Shown here: positions 34,988 through 47,649 of the stretch, piece after piece
Numbering within the stretch: the first letter of the stretch is position 1
Layout: every line of letters starts with the position of its first letter
Assembly: GCA_021234155.1 (NCBI GenBank)
Contig: JAJEKV010000002.1
Location: 29,259,115 to 29,323,114, forward strand
Source of the DNA: Isoetes taiwanensis
Taxonomy: Eukaryota; Streptophyta; Lycopodiopsida; Isoetales; Isoetaceae
Direction: 5' to 3'
DNA length: 64,000 nucleotides
Position numbers and translations under genes: made by a program
Notes under the pieces: model-generated
Databases searched by the model: none
What the model saw: only the letters and a program-made list of their open reading frames with translations
What the model was told of the DNA's origin: nothing

Positions 34988-35542
34988 TGAAATTCTAGAG
35001 ACCTTGTCCCTGTGGTTGATCTTGTGAGCATGGTTTAAGGTGTGAAGCTCAAAATAGGCTTATAAACTCCCACCATTTCAAGTGATTTTTCTTAGGATCA
35101 AAAAGATTTTAAGGTAGCTGAGGTAAAATTAAGCCTGGGATATATAGCATACCGCATAGGGATGGATGCCAGTCATGCTGATTTTTCAGAAATTTCATTT
35201 TAATGTTGTATCTTCGTACATGTATTGATATTGATTTATTATTCCATTGGCGTACAATAAAAAGCTTACTGTGCTGTTCAGGATTGGAAAGAACGTGAAG
35301 GAGTGAGGAATTTGCTCAATATAGTGGGCAAGTGCATCAAAATGGAAGGTTTTGTATTATCATATCATTCCCATAAGTTTCCAAAGTTCTTAGATGAGGT
35401 GTTACCACTCGTAAAAGAGGGAAAAATCAAGTATCGAGAACATGTCACTGAAGGTATTGAAAATTTTCCAAAAGCTTTTATTGGAATGTTAAAGGGTGAA
35501 AATATAGGGAAGGCTTTAGTGCATGTTGGGGACCCATTATGA

Positions 35543-36227
35543 AAGGAGTTTACTATCTAATAAGAAATGGAACAAAGGCACTTATGTTGTGCCAACGGAC
35601 TTAGTTTGCAAAAAGGGTACTTATTTTTTGCCTGATTTGAAGTGTACTTGTTTTGAGGGATGTAATTGTAAGGCTTCTTAGCATGTAAATCAAAGTGATT
35701 TTAATTCAACAATCTTCTTTTTTCTTGTCAAAGGACAACGTGAGTATTGGGCCTTGATTAGACATGTTATGGAATTCATTGACCATTTCGTACAAAATAG
35801 ACTATTATTATACATTATTATCACCATTTCGCAAGTATGTGATGTTATAAGCTTGCTAAAAAGAAAGATATTGAGCCAATAAACTTTGGTAAGATGACCA
35901 TCGAGTAGTACAATATCAAAACTGTGAGAAATGAACAAACAAAACAAATGCCATCTGCTGTCCTTTAAGAAAGACAATAAAAATTAAAATTGAATATTAT
36001 TGATGTAAACAAAAGTCTTGCCCCCATGGCTATAGTGTTGAAGAAAAAGACAATGGAGCTTACTACTTGTGACCTAAAATCATAAAAAAGGAGTAACATG
36101 GCTATAAAATATCAAAAGCATTAAAAAAAAGTAGACATGGCAACAACATAGCACGATGCCACTACTCTGGCTGTAGCAAGTGGGCATAATTTGTGACATG
36201 CATTACACATCGTAAACCTTGGCACGC
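35543..36227. other. No gene recognised
   Basis: AT-rich sequence between the reductase relic and the dirigent-like gene. No coding or repeat structure is seen. Confidence 0.4.
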
Positions 36228-36233
36228 TATAAA
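36228..36233 (+). promoter_or_regulatory. TATA box candidate for the dirigent-like gene
   Basis: TATAAA lies 35 bp before the start codon at 36268. Transcription would start about 10 bp before the ATG, giving a very short leader. This is position-based inference. Confidence 0.45.
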
Positions 36234-36267
36234 GCACACTAGTTGTTCCTAGTCACTGTATAGAAAA

Positions 36268-36783
36268 ATGGGGTGCTTTAGGTTCGAGCTTTTGGCCATG
36301 GTAATGCTGCTTTTTGCAATTGGTAGTAATGCCAAGTTCATCAAGCTCAAGTTCTATTTCCAAGGTGGAGCACCAAACACCACCAATGTGATTGTTGCAG
36401 GAGCAAACAATGATGTTATAATTCCAAAATTTGGCTCCATCTTTGTATTTGATGATGTCATTACCCCTGTTGCTAATAACCAAACCACCCAACATCTTGG
36501 AAGGGCTCAAGGGTGGGTTGCCCTTACTGACGTAGCCACTGGGAGCTCCACTTATTTTACGACTATTCTGTATGATCATGGTGGGCTTAAAGGTCAATTT
36601 CTCTTATCGGGTAGAGATATTAAAGGCACTGGAAGTCAGAGTGAATTGGCTATTATAGGGGGCACTGGGTCTTTCAGGTTTGCATCTGGCTATGCTAGTT
36701 GGAAGTATATGCCATTCTTGCAACTTAGTTTGACTGTAGAAGTGATAACTACCATATGGATTCCTCCCATGCCTAAATATTAG
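36268..36783 (+). CDS. Dirigent-like protein, secreted, intronless
   Basis: Dirigent proteins guide stereo- or regioselective coupling of phenoxy radicals in lignan and related pathways, acting in the cell wall. The 171-residue product starts with a hydrophobic signal peptide (about residues 1-22, ending GSNA). The beta-barrel domain follows: KLKFYFQGG near the start, FGSIFVFDDVITP, LGRAQGWVAL, STYFTTILYDHGGLKGQFLLSGRD and the conserved IIGGTGSFRFASGYA. Length and single-exon structure suit the family. Some conserved family positions, for example the usual aromatic/His start of the first strand, are altered, so its partner radical cannot be inferred. It looks intact. Confidence 0.85.
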   Translation: MGCFRFELLAMVMLLFAIGSNAKFIKLKFYFQGGAPNTTNVIVAGANNDVIIPKFGSIFVFDDVITPVANNQTTQHLGRAQGWVALTDVATGSSTYFTTILYDHGGLKGQFLLSGRDIKGTGSQSELAIIGGTGSFRFASGYASWKYMPFLQLSLTVEVITTIWIPPMPKY

Positions 36784-38557
36784 TTCGGGCAACTATCTAT
36801 GCTTGTTCCATGCAAGGATTGTTTAAATTGTAACCCATTTTATCAAATTCCACGGTCATTGAATGTACCTAAATAATTGTTGTGTTGTAACCTTCTCAAT
36901 TTTTAGTCTATTTTATTTTTCATTTTTAAATATCATATTTAGGTGGTTCAACTCTAAATCAGTGAGTGAGCGATAAACTCTATATCTAAAAAGGTATATT
37001 TCCTATATAAATTAAAACTAGCAGATAAACTTTTACAAATACCTAGTTTTCAGACAGAAAATGTGAAGAATACCATAATTTTTGAGCGAAAAACTTCTTG
37101 AGAAGTTCTCTCTATATATGAGATTCCTGATTTCAACTGGTAGGCTCCAAGAATTCCCCGGATGTTGTCCCTCACTGCTCTAAATGGGTATCCAACTCTA
37201 ATGGGTTTTAAAAAAAGTTTAAATGTTATTAGTCGTTGGATTTTGCTTGTTGCACCAATGGTAAGGATCCCGATGTGGTACACATGGCAAGAACCCCTCA
37301 CCAAGATATTTTTCAAGCAGTGGGGGAATGACGCCCCATGGCACATTGCCCTGCTTCAGCCCACCCAGATCCAATCCAAACTAGATGCAAGCAAGAAATC
37401 TCAAATTTGCTAATATGAGATTCTGGAAACATAAAAAATACTAGGATATCCATGGTTGTCAAGTTCTGTGCACTTAAGAACAAAAATCAAACTAATGAGG
37501 GTCAATTAATATACAAATCTAATTGTTGGATTGGATATCTAATGTCATCCGCAATCGGATTGTTCAAGTGTTGGGCACAAATGTTGACGTATGAGAAACT
37601 AATTATCAGTCAAAGTTGGGGTGGTCTGGGTCTCCCCTTTGCAATGACCCTAGCCATCTTGCGTGGCAGTCGACGTCTGGGCATGCGAGGGCTCCCTGAC
37701 TACGCACCTCGCACTGGTTGTCACGCAAGTAATTGCTACTGACCATCCACCAGGCTTGTCCTATCATGCAACAACTGCCTATTTTTTGCCTCGCGGCATT
37801 TCCGTGGTCACGAGGCTTAGTAACCTCAACCACCCACCATGGGTTATCTCAATTGCTATTGCTGCAAAAAAAGCAGGCCATCGCTGAATTAGCAGCCAAA
37901 TTAGGAACTCAAGATCGATTCTTGGAAAATGACCCTCCACATTTGATGGGAATCCCCTTTGCCCCAATTGCTTCCAAGAGTTTGAACTTAAAGCCCACAT
38001 TTTTGTAAATTTGTCCTCACACAAATGGGGACAAAATGATCACTAAATCCTCCATTTAAAAGGGGGTTCGAGAAGCAACATACCCCTTCTTCTTCTAGCT
38101 TTGGAGCGCCAAGGGTAAGCACCTTCTCCAGTTGATTATGCTCTTATTGTTCCTTTGAATGCAAGCACTAATCGTCTGCTTCTTTATTACAGATAGATTG
38201 TTGCTTCAGTTCACTAAGGATGGACGCACACACTGATCTTCCTCCTTGTAAACTTGGGACACAATTTGCAACAACAAAAGAGGAACTCCTCTTTTGTGAA
38301 AAGGCCTCGACGGGTGTAATACTCTTCTTTCACAACGTCTAACTCTACTAACAATTTCAGCATCATAAATTGCATGGTAACACTAGTGGAGGTCACAAAC
38401 GCTTTTGCGTCTACTTTGAGCATGGAGGTGTCATCGCAAATAGTGTCATAGTTAAAACGCTCGAAGTCGGATCCTGAACTAGTCCATTGTCAAATCATGG
38501 TTTCTGAGGAAGGCAATGTGTTGTTCCAGTCCATTGGCGGCTCATGTCGTGAACCTA
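36784..38557. other. No gene recognised
   Basis: Open frames between 37050 and 38030 lie on both strands and overlap. None shows a domain. If the LTR fragment at 38558 is a 5' LTR, part of 38040-38557 could be its internal leader on the minus strand. Confidence 0.35.
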
Positions 38558-38676
38558 CGTGAAAATAAGAAAAATACTTAGGAAATATGCAAGGAATACG
38601 GAGGAAATTCGCCAAGATCGGCGAAGAATCTAATATATGAACAAGAATCAAGAGTGCAATGGCCCGAAGGCAAGCA
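38558..38676 (-). mobile_element. LTR fragment of the gypsy element (3' portion)
   Basis: These 119 bp match 48182-48300 closely in the same orientation (sharing GAATCTAATATATGAACAAG, ATCAAGAGTGCAATGGCCCG and GAAGGCAAGCA). The match stops at about 38676. The part of the LTR missing here corresponds well to the part present at 46657-47034, with only about four bases between the two. Confidence 0.7.
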
Positions 38677-38989
38677 GCAGCTTGAGCATAAGTGTGAAAA
38701 TATTGGAAAGTTCCCTTTTACATTTTTCCTTAATGTTATTCTTCATGGGTTTGAACATGTTGTAAACTATTTTGGCAAAGATATGTTCTAAGATAATGAT
38801 CTTTTTATGACCATATTGCCTTGGAATATGTTGGTCTACATAAGGCCTTTGAAAATGGCACAAAAATTGATTATAAGAACTTAGACTTTGAAAGTTTTCA
38901 CACACTAGTGTACAATTTATCTGGAATATGCTCGATGGAAAAAAAAGAAAAAAAAGGAAACATGAATAACAAGCAATGGTCTGACTAAG
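38677..38989. other. No gene recognised
   Basis: AT-rich. If the inversion model for this block is right, it is interior of the CACTA transposon. Confidence 0.35.
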
Positions 38990-39122
38990 GCTTTGTGCAA
39001 TATGTAGCATAATAACAGGGGGTTTCTTTTGTATTTTTGTACGTTTTTTTCTATGGTTTTCATATGATTTGATGGGCGTATTGCACGAGACCTACTATTT
39101 AGTATATCTAGAGTGCGCACTG
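38990..39122 (+). repeat. Dispersed ~130-bp repeat, copy C (inverted)
   Basis: Inverted relative to the copies at 1612-1752 and 4730-4860. It ends with TATATCTAGAGTGCGCAC at 39122. Confidence 0.6.
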
Positions 39123-41235
39123 TATTCTCATATTCTCAGATTTAAATGACATATTATCTATGATTTTGCAATGGTTTAGCATTTGCATAGTTTTCCTTGA
39201 AAAATCAATTATTTTTAAGTTCCCAAAACAGACATGCAAGCATCGAGGTCCCTTATTTTAGGGTTCTTTAGGAAAGGATTTGCTTTACCGTTGCCAGCTA
39301 GATTTGCTTCCGGAGAAGAAAATTCTCTGTTCTTGCTCTCTGGAGGAGGGATTTTGTAGCAATGTTGCTCGCCATGGCCAAATCTTGAAATCTGGAATTT
39401 GCTTAAGTACAAAGCATGCGTTACTAAACCCTAACAGGATGCAGATTAGGGATGCGGTTTAGGGTGCGACTTGGCATGGCCAGAACTAGCTTCCATCCAG
39501 CCGGATATGGCACCTGCGTTTGGAGCATTTTGCTGCCTTGGAGCTACAGATTTTAGAAGTCAAATTTTACCAGCATGGCACTTCTTCTCTTTGATACGGT
39601 ATTCTTGAAGCACAAGTTTGTTCAAAACGAAGTGAGAATCTTTGGCATCTTATGCAAAGCAGCAGGATTCTCTAAGGAGATTCAGGTATATCATCTGGTT
39701 TTTTCAGTATGCTGCAAATCCTTGTTTCTTACATTCACTTCTTGGAATGATCTGTGTCAATTAAGAAAACAGAAGCAAACAAAAGAGCTTGTTGTCCTGA
39801 GTAAGAACGTACAAGATCTTGATGTGGCTTTGGAATTAAGCAAAGAACAAATGCCTTCAGCTTGAAAAATAATTTTCTTGGTTTCTACTATAGCATCTGC
39901 CACAACCTTGGCTGCGTCTGGACTTGTATCCATGTACAGAAATGAGAGAAAATTCTGTGTTCTCATACTTGTTTGCAATTGAGAGCTCAGCTCATTTCTC
40001 ACGTACAAATTCTTAGTGGTCAAACAGATCTGCTTTACTTGTTGTTAAGCAAGTGCTCTACTGGTGGAACCATTATGCTACATATTCTCATGCAGGAATG
40101 TTGAAGACGAATATATAGCTTCTAATAGATGGTTTCTCCTAAGCTAATACATTTGGTATCATTGAATGTGATTCTTGCAGGAATGGCTGAGAAGTGTATC
40201 ATGGAATGTGATTCTTGGAGGATATGCCAAACAGGGATTTCTCCTCAATGCAATTGAGCGCCTTTAGAGAATTGCCCAACCATGATTTGATTTCTGAAAT
40301 GCCACGCTTTATACATATATATGGCGGGCATGGGGAGCTTAAAAATCATTAATTTTTTTCTCGATAGATGCCCGAAAGGGGATGGGTTGAGATGGACCGA
40401 AGGGATGGGTTGAAGAAAGACTGCCATGGTTGCGGAGTTACGATATCTATGTCTGCGTTACTTTAAACGCTTAACAAGATCAAAGGCGATAGTAAGCCCG
40501 GCGAGGAATGTCTATCGATCATCCAGAGCCACTTGTTAAATTTGCACAGAGCTTTGATGCAAAGTCATGTCCAGCGGTAATTTCAACTTCAAACTCATTT
40601 TAGCAATTGACCATGTTGACTAGTTTGTTATGCATTTGTACTTTAGTAGTTTAGTATGCTCAAAAATTAATCTTTGAAGCCATGTATTCACCGGCATGAT
40701 CCAAACATAATCGAGGGCCGAACATAATCGAGGGCGGCATGAGTGTTACTTTCACACAGCATGAACAATTAATGTATGAGTTTGTGGAGCCAAAAGCATG
40801 ATACCAAGGAGATATCTGTCCCAGAAAATGGAGCAAAAAAAGATTCAAAACAACGTTTTTGGAAAACTGTTTGGTAAATCATATTCTAACTTAAGACTGT
40901 CAAGGAAATGAGAGTATTCCGCATGTGTGGACCACTATGCAACATTAGAAGCTTTAGAAGCTCATTCAATTGGAAAGTAGTATTAATCTTGATTAAGCGT
41001 AGCAAGCTCCACGTGCACCAAACAAACCATGGGAGCACTGACTTAGAAAATTATCATTCGATATTGTTGTTGCTAGATTTCGACGTGTTCAATTCCAAGA
41101 ACGTGTTCTTGTCCTAATGATTAGACAAAATATACTCATAGTTGTTTGCAATGGAAATAATTTATCTTTAATATTATTGTGCTTCTTAGTAATTAATATT
41201 TAGGCCCAGAAAGTTTACCTATGTTTGCTTTATTT
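39123..41235 (+). pseudogene. Mostly non-coding, with PPR-like traces
   Basis: At 40181-40267 a CTTGCAG acceptor precedes a phrase, SVSWNVILGGYAKQGFLLNA, that closely follows the plant PPR pattern (VSWN..I.GYA..G...A). A weaker phrase at 39575-39690 (NEVRIFGILCKAAG) may be another repeat of the same relic. PPR proteins bind organelle RNA; this remnant is far too short and interrupted to act. The rest of the stretch shows nothing. Confidence 0.4.
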
Positions 41236-41622
41236 AGGGCCCGAAGGGCCCAAAATTTTTTTTAATATAACAACCAACACACAACTACCATTAATATTAT
41301 TAACACAGACCATTGCATCCAACGCATTTAAATTAAAATCCCCCTGAAACCCCCTTTGGTTTAGGTGCATATTCACACGGGGGGTTACGTAGGGCAGCGA
41401 GAGCCCCTAAAAATTTACAATACATGTATAAAATTAACACCATTAAGTATATTCTCTCAAACCTTATAGTATTTTGCAAATCTCAACATACAATATACAA
41501 AAACTTATACAAGCATACCCCACAAACGAGGATTGCTATGTACGGTCCAGATCAAGGAATAAAGGGCAAATATGCCAATCCGATAGCTCTCGATGCCCGA
41601 AGTAACCCCCCGTGAGAATGGT
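41236..41622. mobile_element. Foldback element, copy 2 (inverted, right arm lost)
   Basis: Inverted relative to 3230-3831. It begins at the GC palindrome GGGCCCGAAGGGCCC, has one long arm (AACAACCAACACACAACTAC to CACGGGGGGTTAC), then a core sharing CTTATAGTATTTTGC and GCATACCCCACAAA with copy 1. It ends at GTAACCCCCCGTG without the second long arm. Confidence 0.75.
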
Positions 41623-41788
41623 GAGAGGGCGACCATTGCCTTTGAATATGTTGAAAATAAAATTATGAAACCAGAATTCTAAGTGGTTTTATACATTATC
41701 GTGGCCTTGGCAATTGAAACTGCATCTTTAATTTGAAAGTGTGACCAATGTTTGCATGCGGTATAGTGTCACATTTTCTATGGTATTT

Positions 41789-42110
41789 GGGTGAAAGCAT
41801 GCTAGGGTGTACCATCTAAAGTACTTTTTAGGGAGTGCAAAACTACCCAGAAAAGTACCCAGCACTGGGTACTGGGAACTGGCATAAATGCCGCAATAAA
41901 CAATAAGTTTGAGAGTTAATTCATTTATTTTCGTCTTTAATAGACTTGATATCCTCTAGTACTATAGATTGACATGTTATTGGCCCTCAATTCAAAAAAT
42001 TTCGATTGATTTTAATGGAAAGAAAAAACAGAAAGTACCAGTTTTAAAAGTACTCGGTGTAGGTACTTTTGAGGGTTCCAAAAGTGGTACACCGTAGCAT
42101 GCTTTTACCC
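41789..42110. mobile_element. MITE 1, 322 bp, 4-bp target duplication
   Basis: Its ends GGGTGAAAGCATGCTAGGGT and the complementary right end (GGGTAAAAGCATGCTACGGT) form terminal inverted repeats of about 45 bp. ATTT flanks both sides (41785-41788 and 42111-42114). It has no coding capacity. It is related to the element at 42247. Confidence 0.85.
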
Positions 42111-42246
42111 ATTTCTTAACGGACTTTCCTGCAAAATACCTGAAAATTTTTCATACTAATATGCCCAAGGTGCAATTTGGATGTACAATATGCGTAATAT
42201 GGGCAAATTGGAAAATATTAAAAGTTAAGGTTAAGGTTCTGAATCT

Positions 42247-42506
42247 GGGTAAAAGCATGAAAGGGTGTCTAGAAATGTATCCCTTTTGGTACATGTGGCT
42301 ATATTACACAAATCACCCAAAGTACCCAAAAAGTACATGCATAGCCAAAAAATATCCAAAATTTAGCTTAAATGTATATGCAAAGTACATAAAATCAAAA
42401 AGTGTATGTTTATACAAATAAAAAATAACCAAAATGTACGTGAAAAGTACCCATATTTGTACATCAATTCAGTACAATGTACGTACACCCTTTCATGCTT
42501 TTACCC
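42247..42506. mobile_element. MITE 2, 260 bp, sibling of MITE 1
   Basis: Its ends GGGTAAAAGCATGAAAGGGT and the complement at the right side are inverted repeats, flanked by ATCT at 42243-42246 and 42507-42510. It shares the terminal GGGTAAAAGCATG with MITE 1 but has a different interior rich in AAAGTAC phrases. Confidence 0.85.
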
Positions 42507-42510
42507 ATCT

Positions 42511-44859
42511 GCCTGTTACAGCCAGAAACCTACTCAGGTTCTCTAGCATGGCGATAGAAACCCTTTATGGGTATGCTGTTATGGATAATATTTCTCAATT
42601 CAGCTCTTTATGTAAGATCCGAAACTAGGTTTCAAGGCAATGGCGGAAGCTTTGATGAAGAAAAAACATTTCAGATAAGCTAGAAGCAATCGAAAATATG
42701 TTGATGGTAGAAGCAGTCGAAATATATGCTGATGATATGTGAATTAACTGATTAGAGTGATATTAGAGCAGATCAATCTCTCTTATTTAAAAACAATTCA
42801 ATTCTAGTGCCATTATATTTGAGACTATTTGTGGCCCAAAATTAGATTATGGTAAAACATTGGAATAGGCTATCTCTGGAAATCGATTTAGGGCTTCTTT
42901 AAAATCGATTTAGGGTCAGAGCCAAGTCGCTACTGTAGTCGCGTACAAAATGCTTCGATCTACCTGATGCTTCGATCTACCAGAGGGTTCGCTCCAAGCA
43001 TGTTAGGCTTCCACCAGACTGTAGCCAGCACCGATTCAATGGCAAATACACAGAGATTACTCAAAATCATTTTAGGGCTATCTAATGGAAGTACTGGGCG
43101 TTGCCTGTGGCATGGGCGGCAAAGCCATGTGGCAACCTGGAATGATTTATGCTATGATATTAACAGCCGGTGCTGCCTCCCAGAGCATCTCTATGAAACT
43201 CCCAAGCCTGCAGATGCAGGCCGAGAATGGGCCTGATTCATGTTTTTCGGATCTGCTATAACCTATTGCTTGGGTTGGAGACATCTGATACAAATGCAGG
43301 TGATCTCACCGAAATATTGTGGAAGATATGATTCAAACTTCCCTGGCAAAGCACAAATCCAGCTCATTCGAATATAAACAAAGGTTTGCTGTCTGATAAT
43401 TTCATTTTTGCATGCTTGGATGTACTTGAACGATGCATCTATTCATGTCACAATGTTTTTATTTGTTATTCGGATTTTCAAGAGCCAAGATATCTGATGG
43501 CAAATGACTTTGATTCAGAAAAGATACAGTAAAACATATGCACAGGTTAGCTTTTGTTTGCATGGAAATTTTTTCTAGAAAAATATACAAGAGGCTACGG
43601 ATTTCTATAGGCCCTCTGGCCCTTTTACATGACTGGCATAACTGAAACAGAGTTTTGCCTTAAATGGCATTTGCAAATGCAGTGATCTGTTGCCATGAAA
43701 CATGGAGCTTGAGTTGCCTTGAAGCATGGAGCTTGAGCAGGTTAAAAGACCAGGTTAGCAAGATAAGCTTTGAGCAGGTTAGCAAAGTCCATTTGGTAAT
43801 AAATATGTTCTAAGATACATGTAAATAAATGATTATACAAGTTCTATAATTTATGTGTTGCATAAATTTCTCAAATAGGCAGAAATATGTATTCGCTTTT
43901 GCCATTTAAACGTGTTCAATTTTGGAAGTTCAAGCATAAGAAATTATGGCTGTAATTTTTGCTATGGCACCTATTTAAATTCATTCTACCTAATTCATTG
44001 TGCCCTTGGTGCCATAACTTATATATGCTGAAGTTAACTTGGCTTGTAGGTCTATATCCCATTGTTTTGCTATAGACCGTGATCTCAAACTGCCAATGGC
44101 AATGGCGAATGCTGGGAATTATCTACTGAATCTTGAAATGCTGATCTGCAACTAGAGCACATGACGGCCAAGTTTTCTAAGGTTTGATTCACTCGTTTGC
44201 ATATTTTACATTGATTGGTGCTTACTACAAATAAGTGATGCACAAACATAACTTGTGTCCTATTGTTTTTGAGATATATGCCTATGCTTCCATAGCAAAA
44301 GTGCATCTAGAAACTTTACTTTCATGCATTTGATGCTTGTTTCACCATGGAAAAGAATGCATTTTCTTCTTTTCAAAACATTGTCTAAGGTAATTAAACT
44401 GAGTTACTTCTAAGGAGCTGCATATAATATACTCAAAATGAAAAGGTAACTCACCATTTTCTATGTCCAAGTTTTTATTCTTGTCTAGTTATTATTCTAA
44501 TGGTGAGATGATTGCTTGGCTGTTTAGGACACCAAAGGAGGGATTTAAAAAAGCTGTTATTTGAAGACTGCAGTTGACACGTTCTTTATAGCCTTTGGAT
44601 TTCTTCTTTTTGATGCTGATATAGTTTGCTGGAGCTCATGACCTTTATTGGCATTGTAAAGATTGTCAATTCTTGACATGTAAACTATGGTTAGATTTAA
44701 ATACAAAAATTTTTCTTCTATATACACTCTTATCTCTTTATAAATCTGTATCTTGTTAAATTCAAGCATCATTATAGTCCAGACAAAATCCAAATAGCTT
44801 TTTATAATGACGAAATGATGATAATGACGAGAATGTTGATGAAAATGTGTTAAAACACC
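42511..44859. other. No gene recognised
   Basis: AT-rich sequence with scattered short frames lacking domains. In the inversion model this is CACTA interior. Confidence 0.35.
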
Positions 44860-45229
44860 AATGAAGCATATGAAGCATATGATGGATGTGCTAAACAAAC
44901 CTGACGAAAAAATTGACATAAACTTTGACGAAAAACCTGACGTAATTTTGACGCATACTATGACGAATATTTCTGACGAAAAATGTGACGAAAATTCTGA
45001 CGTTAAGTCTGACGAAAAATATGACGAAAAATATGACGAAAATTCTGACGCAAATTCTGACGATTTTGCGTCAGACAATCTGACGAAAATTCTGACGCAA
45101 AATCTGACGATTTTTCGTCAGAGAATATACGTCAGAATATGCGTCAGTCATATGAGTCTGGGCAATTGCCTATTCTGTGAAGGGCTTCTGACGATTTTTC
45201 TGACGCAAAACAGGCTTTCTCTTGTAGTG
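44860..45229 (+). mobile_element. CACTA transposon end (right) with subterminal TGACG repeats
   Basis: The terminus is CACTACAAGAGAAAGCCTGT on the complement, ending at 45229. This is the CACTACAAGA start classic for plant CACTA (En/Spm) elements. Inside it, many CTGACGAAAA-type units in both orientations form the subterminal repeats where a CACTA transposase would bind. The adjacent GAC (45230-45232) is the 3-bp target duplication. The matching other end is at 48053. Confidence 0.85.
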
Positions 45230-46656
45230 GACGATTTCTTGAAGGTTCTCGTCATAAGGTCACTGTGTATATGGAACATCGCAACCTGGAATTTTTTTCT
45301 TTCTACTCGAGTTCTTAATCGTCGTCAAGGTCGATGGCATACACAGGTGCTATCCTGTTTTGATTTTGTCATCGACCTGACACACCTCAAGAGAAACCAG
45401 ATGCTCTTTCTCGCAGATCCTATTTTGAACTTAAGGCAGAAGATCCAGCATTTGATCAACAATCACAGGTTATTCTAGGACCTAATAATTTCCAGCTTAT
45501 GGCCATCACCTTATTCGAGAGGCCTCATGATACATCCTTGTTGGAGTCTGTTCGAGCATCTCTTCTTTTTTATTTTTTGGCACATGATGTATTTTCATAT
45601 CTTGGCTCAACATCATCTTCCCGGCAAATGCGATTGGACTATGATCATTTTGAGGTTCAAGATTGGACTTCTTTTTCATGATGGACTTATGTATATTCCG
45701 GATAGTGCTCCCCGACTTCAAATGCTACAGTTCTATCATGGTTCTCCTCTTGCCGGCCATTTTGGAATTGCCAAGACTCTGGAACTCATTGCTCGAGATT
45801 ATTGGTGGCCAAATCTCTGCCGCACTGTTGAGACTTTTGTATGCTCATGTGATATTTGTTGTCGTGCAAAAGCTCCCAAGCACCATCCATATGGTCTGCT
45901 TCAGCCTTTACTAGTTCCAGCCGGTGAAGAGCATTTCAGTGGATTTCAATGTCGAGCTTCCATCCTCCCAGGGCCATGACGCCATCCTTGTTGTCGTTGA
46001 CCATTTTTCTAAGATGGCGCATTTTATTCCTTGCAGCACTTCTATCTCCAATGAATCAACCTCTGTTCTCTTGCTTCGAGAGGTGGTTCGACTCCATGGC
46101 TTACCAGATACCATTGTCAGTGACCGCGGCCCCAGTTTGTTGCCGGTTCTTGGAAGCATCTTTTGTAACTCTTGCATATGGAACGTTCGCTCGCTTCTGG
46201 ACATCACCTCGAGACCAACGGGCAAGTGGAGTGTACTATTCAAACACTTGAGCAGTATTTGCGATGCTTCATCAGTTATCAGCAGGACGACTGGGTTGAT
46301 TGGCTACCCCTGGTGAAATTTGCTTATAATAATTCTGTCCATGCTTCCACGGGCCAGACACCGTTCTTTATTAATTTCGGCATGCATCCCTGGTGGTCTT
46401 TCATTGCTCCTGTCCCAGTGCTGAGGACAGGTTTGAGAAGCTCTGCATGCTCGAGGATGATTTTCAGCACTGTCTCCTCTAGGCCCAAGCACGTTATCGT
46501 TATCATGCAGATCAACACTGTCAAGATGCTCGTTCGTTTGCAGTTGGTGATCTTGTTTGGCTCTTGCGTCGGAATTTGCCGATGCCTCGTCCTTGTAACA
46601 AGCTCGACCACCGGCGCTTGGGTCCCTATCGAATCATTGAACATATGGTGTGATGG
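45230..46656 (+). pseudogene. Ty3/gypsy pol fragment: RNase H C-part and integrase, frame-broken
   Basis: The coding order is the 3' half of the RNase H region (FLEGSRHKV, then DALSRRSYFELKAEDPAF-like in a second frame), the integrase zinc-binding domain (HGSPLAGHFGIAKTLELIA, CSCDICCRAKAP), the integrase core (HDAILVVVDHFSKMAHFIPC, LHGLPDTIVSDRGPS, ETNGQVECTIQTLEQYLR) and a C-terminal part (LDHRRLGPYRIIEH). At least four frameshifts separate these. The gene runs straight into an LTR at 46657. It begins exactly at the target duplication of the CACTA element; the preceding RNase H half is found inverted at 48054-48181. Confidence 0.85.
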
Positions 46657-47034
46657 TGTGATGACCATATGGATATTTGTATCATACGAACCTTATACTC
46701 GTATATACAAAAGATGGTCGTCACACAAATGCAAAAGGGTAGATGCACAAAACAGTGGTTGAACTTACAACCTTCTAGTTGCAAGTCAAACACCTTTGCC
46801 AAGTGCGCTATCAATACTTGTTGAAGACATTCCCTCCTATCTTTCTCATATGCGGGCTGTTTCCAGTAGGTTCTAGATCTAGAACCTATATGCATGCGCG
46901 ACACTTGGCATGATCTCATCCGTTAGAGTGGCGCGATCCTGACCGTTGGCCTAGATATATAAGGAGGCATCTCCTTCTTGTCAAAGCATTCTGGTTCAAC
47001 ACCAGTCTTGAACCTTCTAGGCATCTGTCTCATG
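46657..47034 (+). mobile_element. Gypsy LTR, 5' portion, truncated
   Basis: It starts TGTGATGACCATATGGATAT directly after the integrase region. It carries a TATATAAGG promoter box (about 46956) followed by a conserved block through TTCTAGGCATCTGTCTCATG, where similarity to 48182-48573 stops. Compared with that copy it has about 100 bp more near its start. Confidence 0.8.
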
Positions 47035-47649
47035 AGATGCATATTTGATGCTTTTAGGCCATGTTTGTGGGGCAGAGGGCATAATCTTTTTAGCCCCAAC
47101 TTATCTTTTGCATAAAAATATAGAGCAAAAAGTGTATATGCACTTGCATGCCATTATATATCAACCTTGATTTCCAGGACAATCCATAACCAAAGGAACT
47201 TTTTGCCTTCTTCTAAAGGCATTCATACGATTGACTAAGACCACAAGGCCCTGTCCACACTTGTATTAAGCAAGTGGAAACTTACATGACATCTTGTTCA
47301 ATGGTAAAAATCTACACTTGTGCGAAGGCACAAATTTGTTACCTTATTGAGCTGAGTAGCTTCCTGCCAATCTAGCCCAATACTAGGTCCAACCTATTAC
47401 AAATTGAGCTGGGGAGCTTCCTACTATTCCAACCCTTGATTATCATTATGGTCATATGGCATGACTTCTCGTTAATTAATTCTCCTTTCCAAAGACAAGA
47501 CGATACTGTACAATTTACCTCGTCTAACTATTCGATATATTTGACATAGATTGTAAAATGCTTCATATCTACATATATATCAGCATTCCTTTGTTCCTTT
47601 AGTATGTATGAAGTCATGCAACTTCTAGAAATAAGTGTGTAAACTTGTA
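47035..47649. other. No gene recognised
   Basis: AT-rich. In the inversion model, this is the left interior of the CACTA element, inverted. Confidence 0.35.

Noticed and set aside
37050-38030. Several 70-98-codon frames as genes
   Set aside because: They overlap on both strands, have no domain and no splice context.
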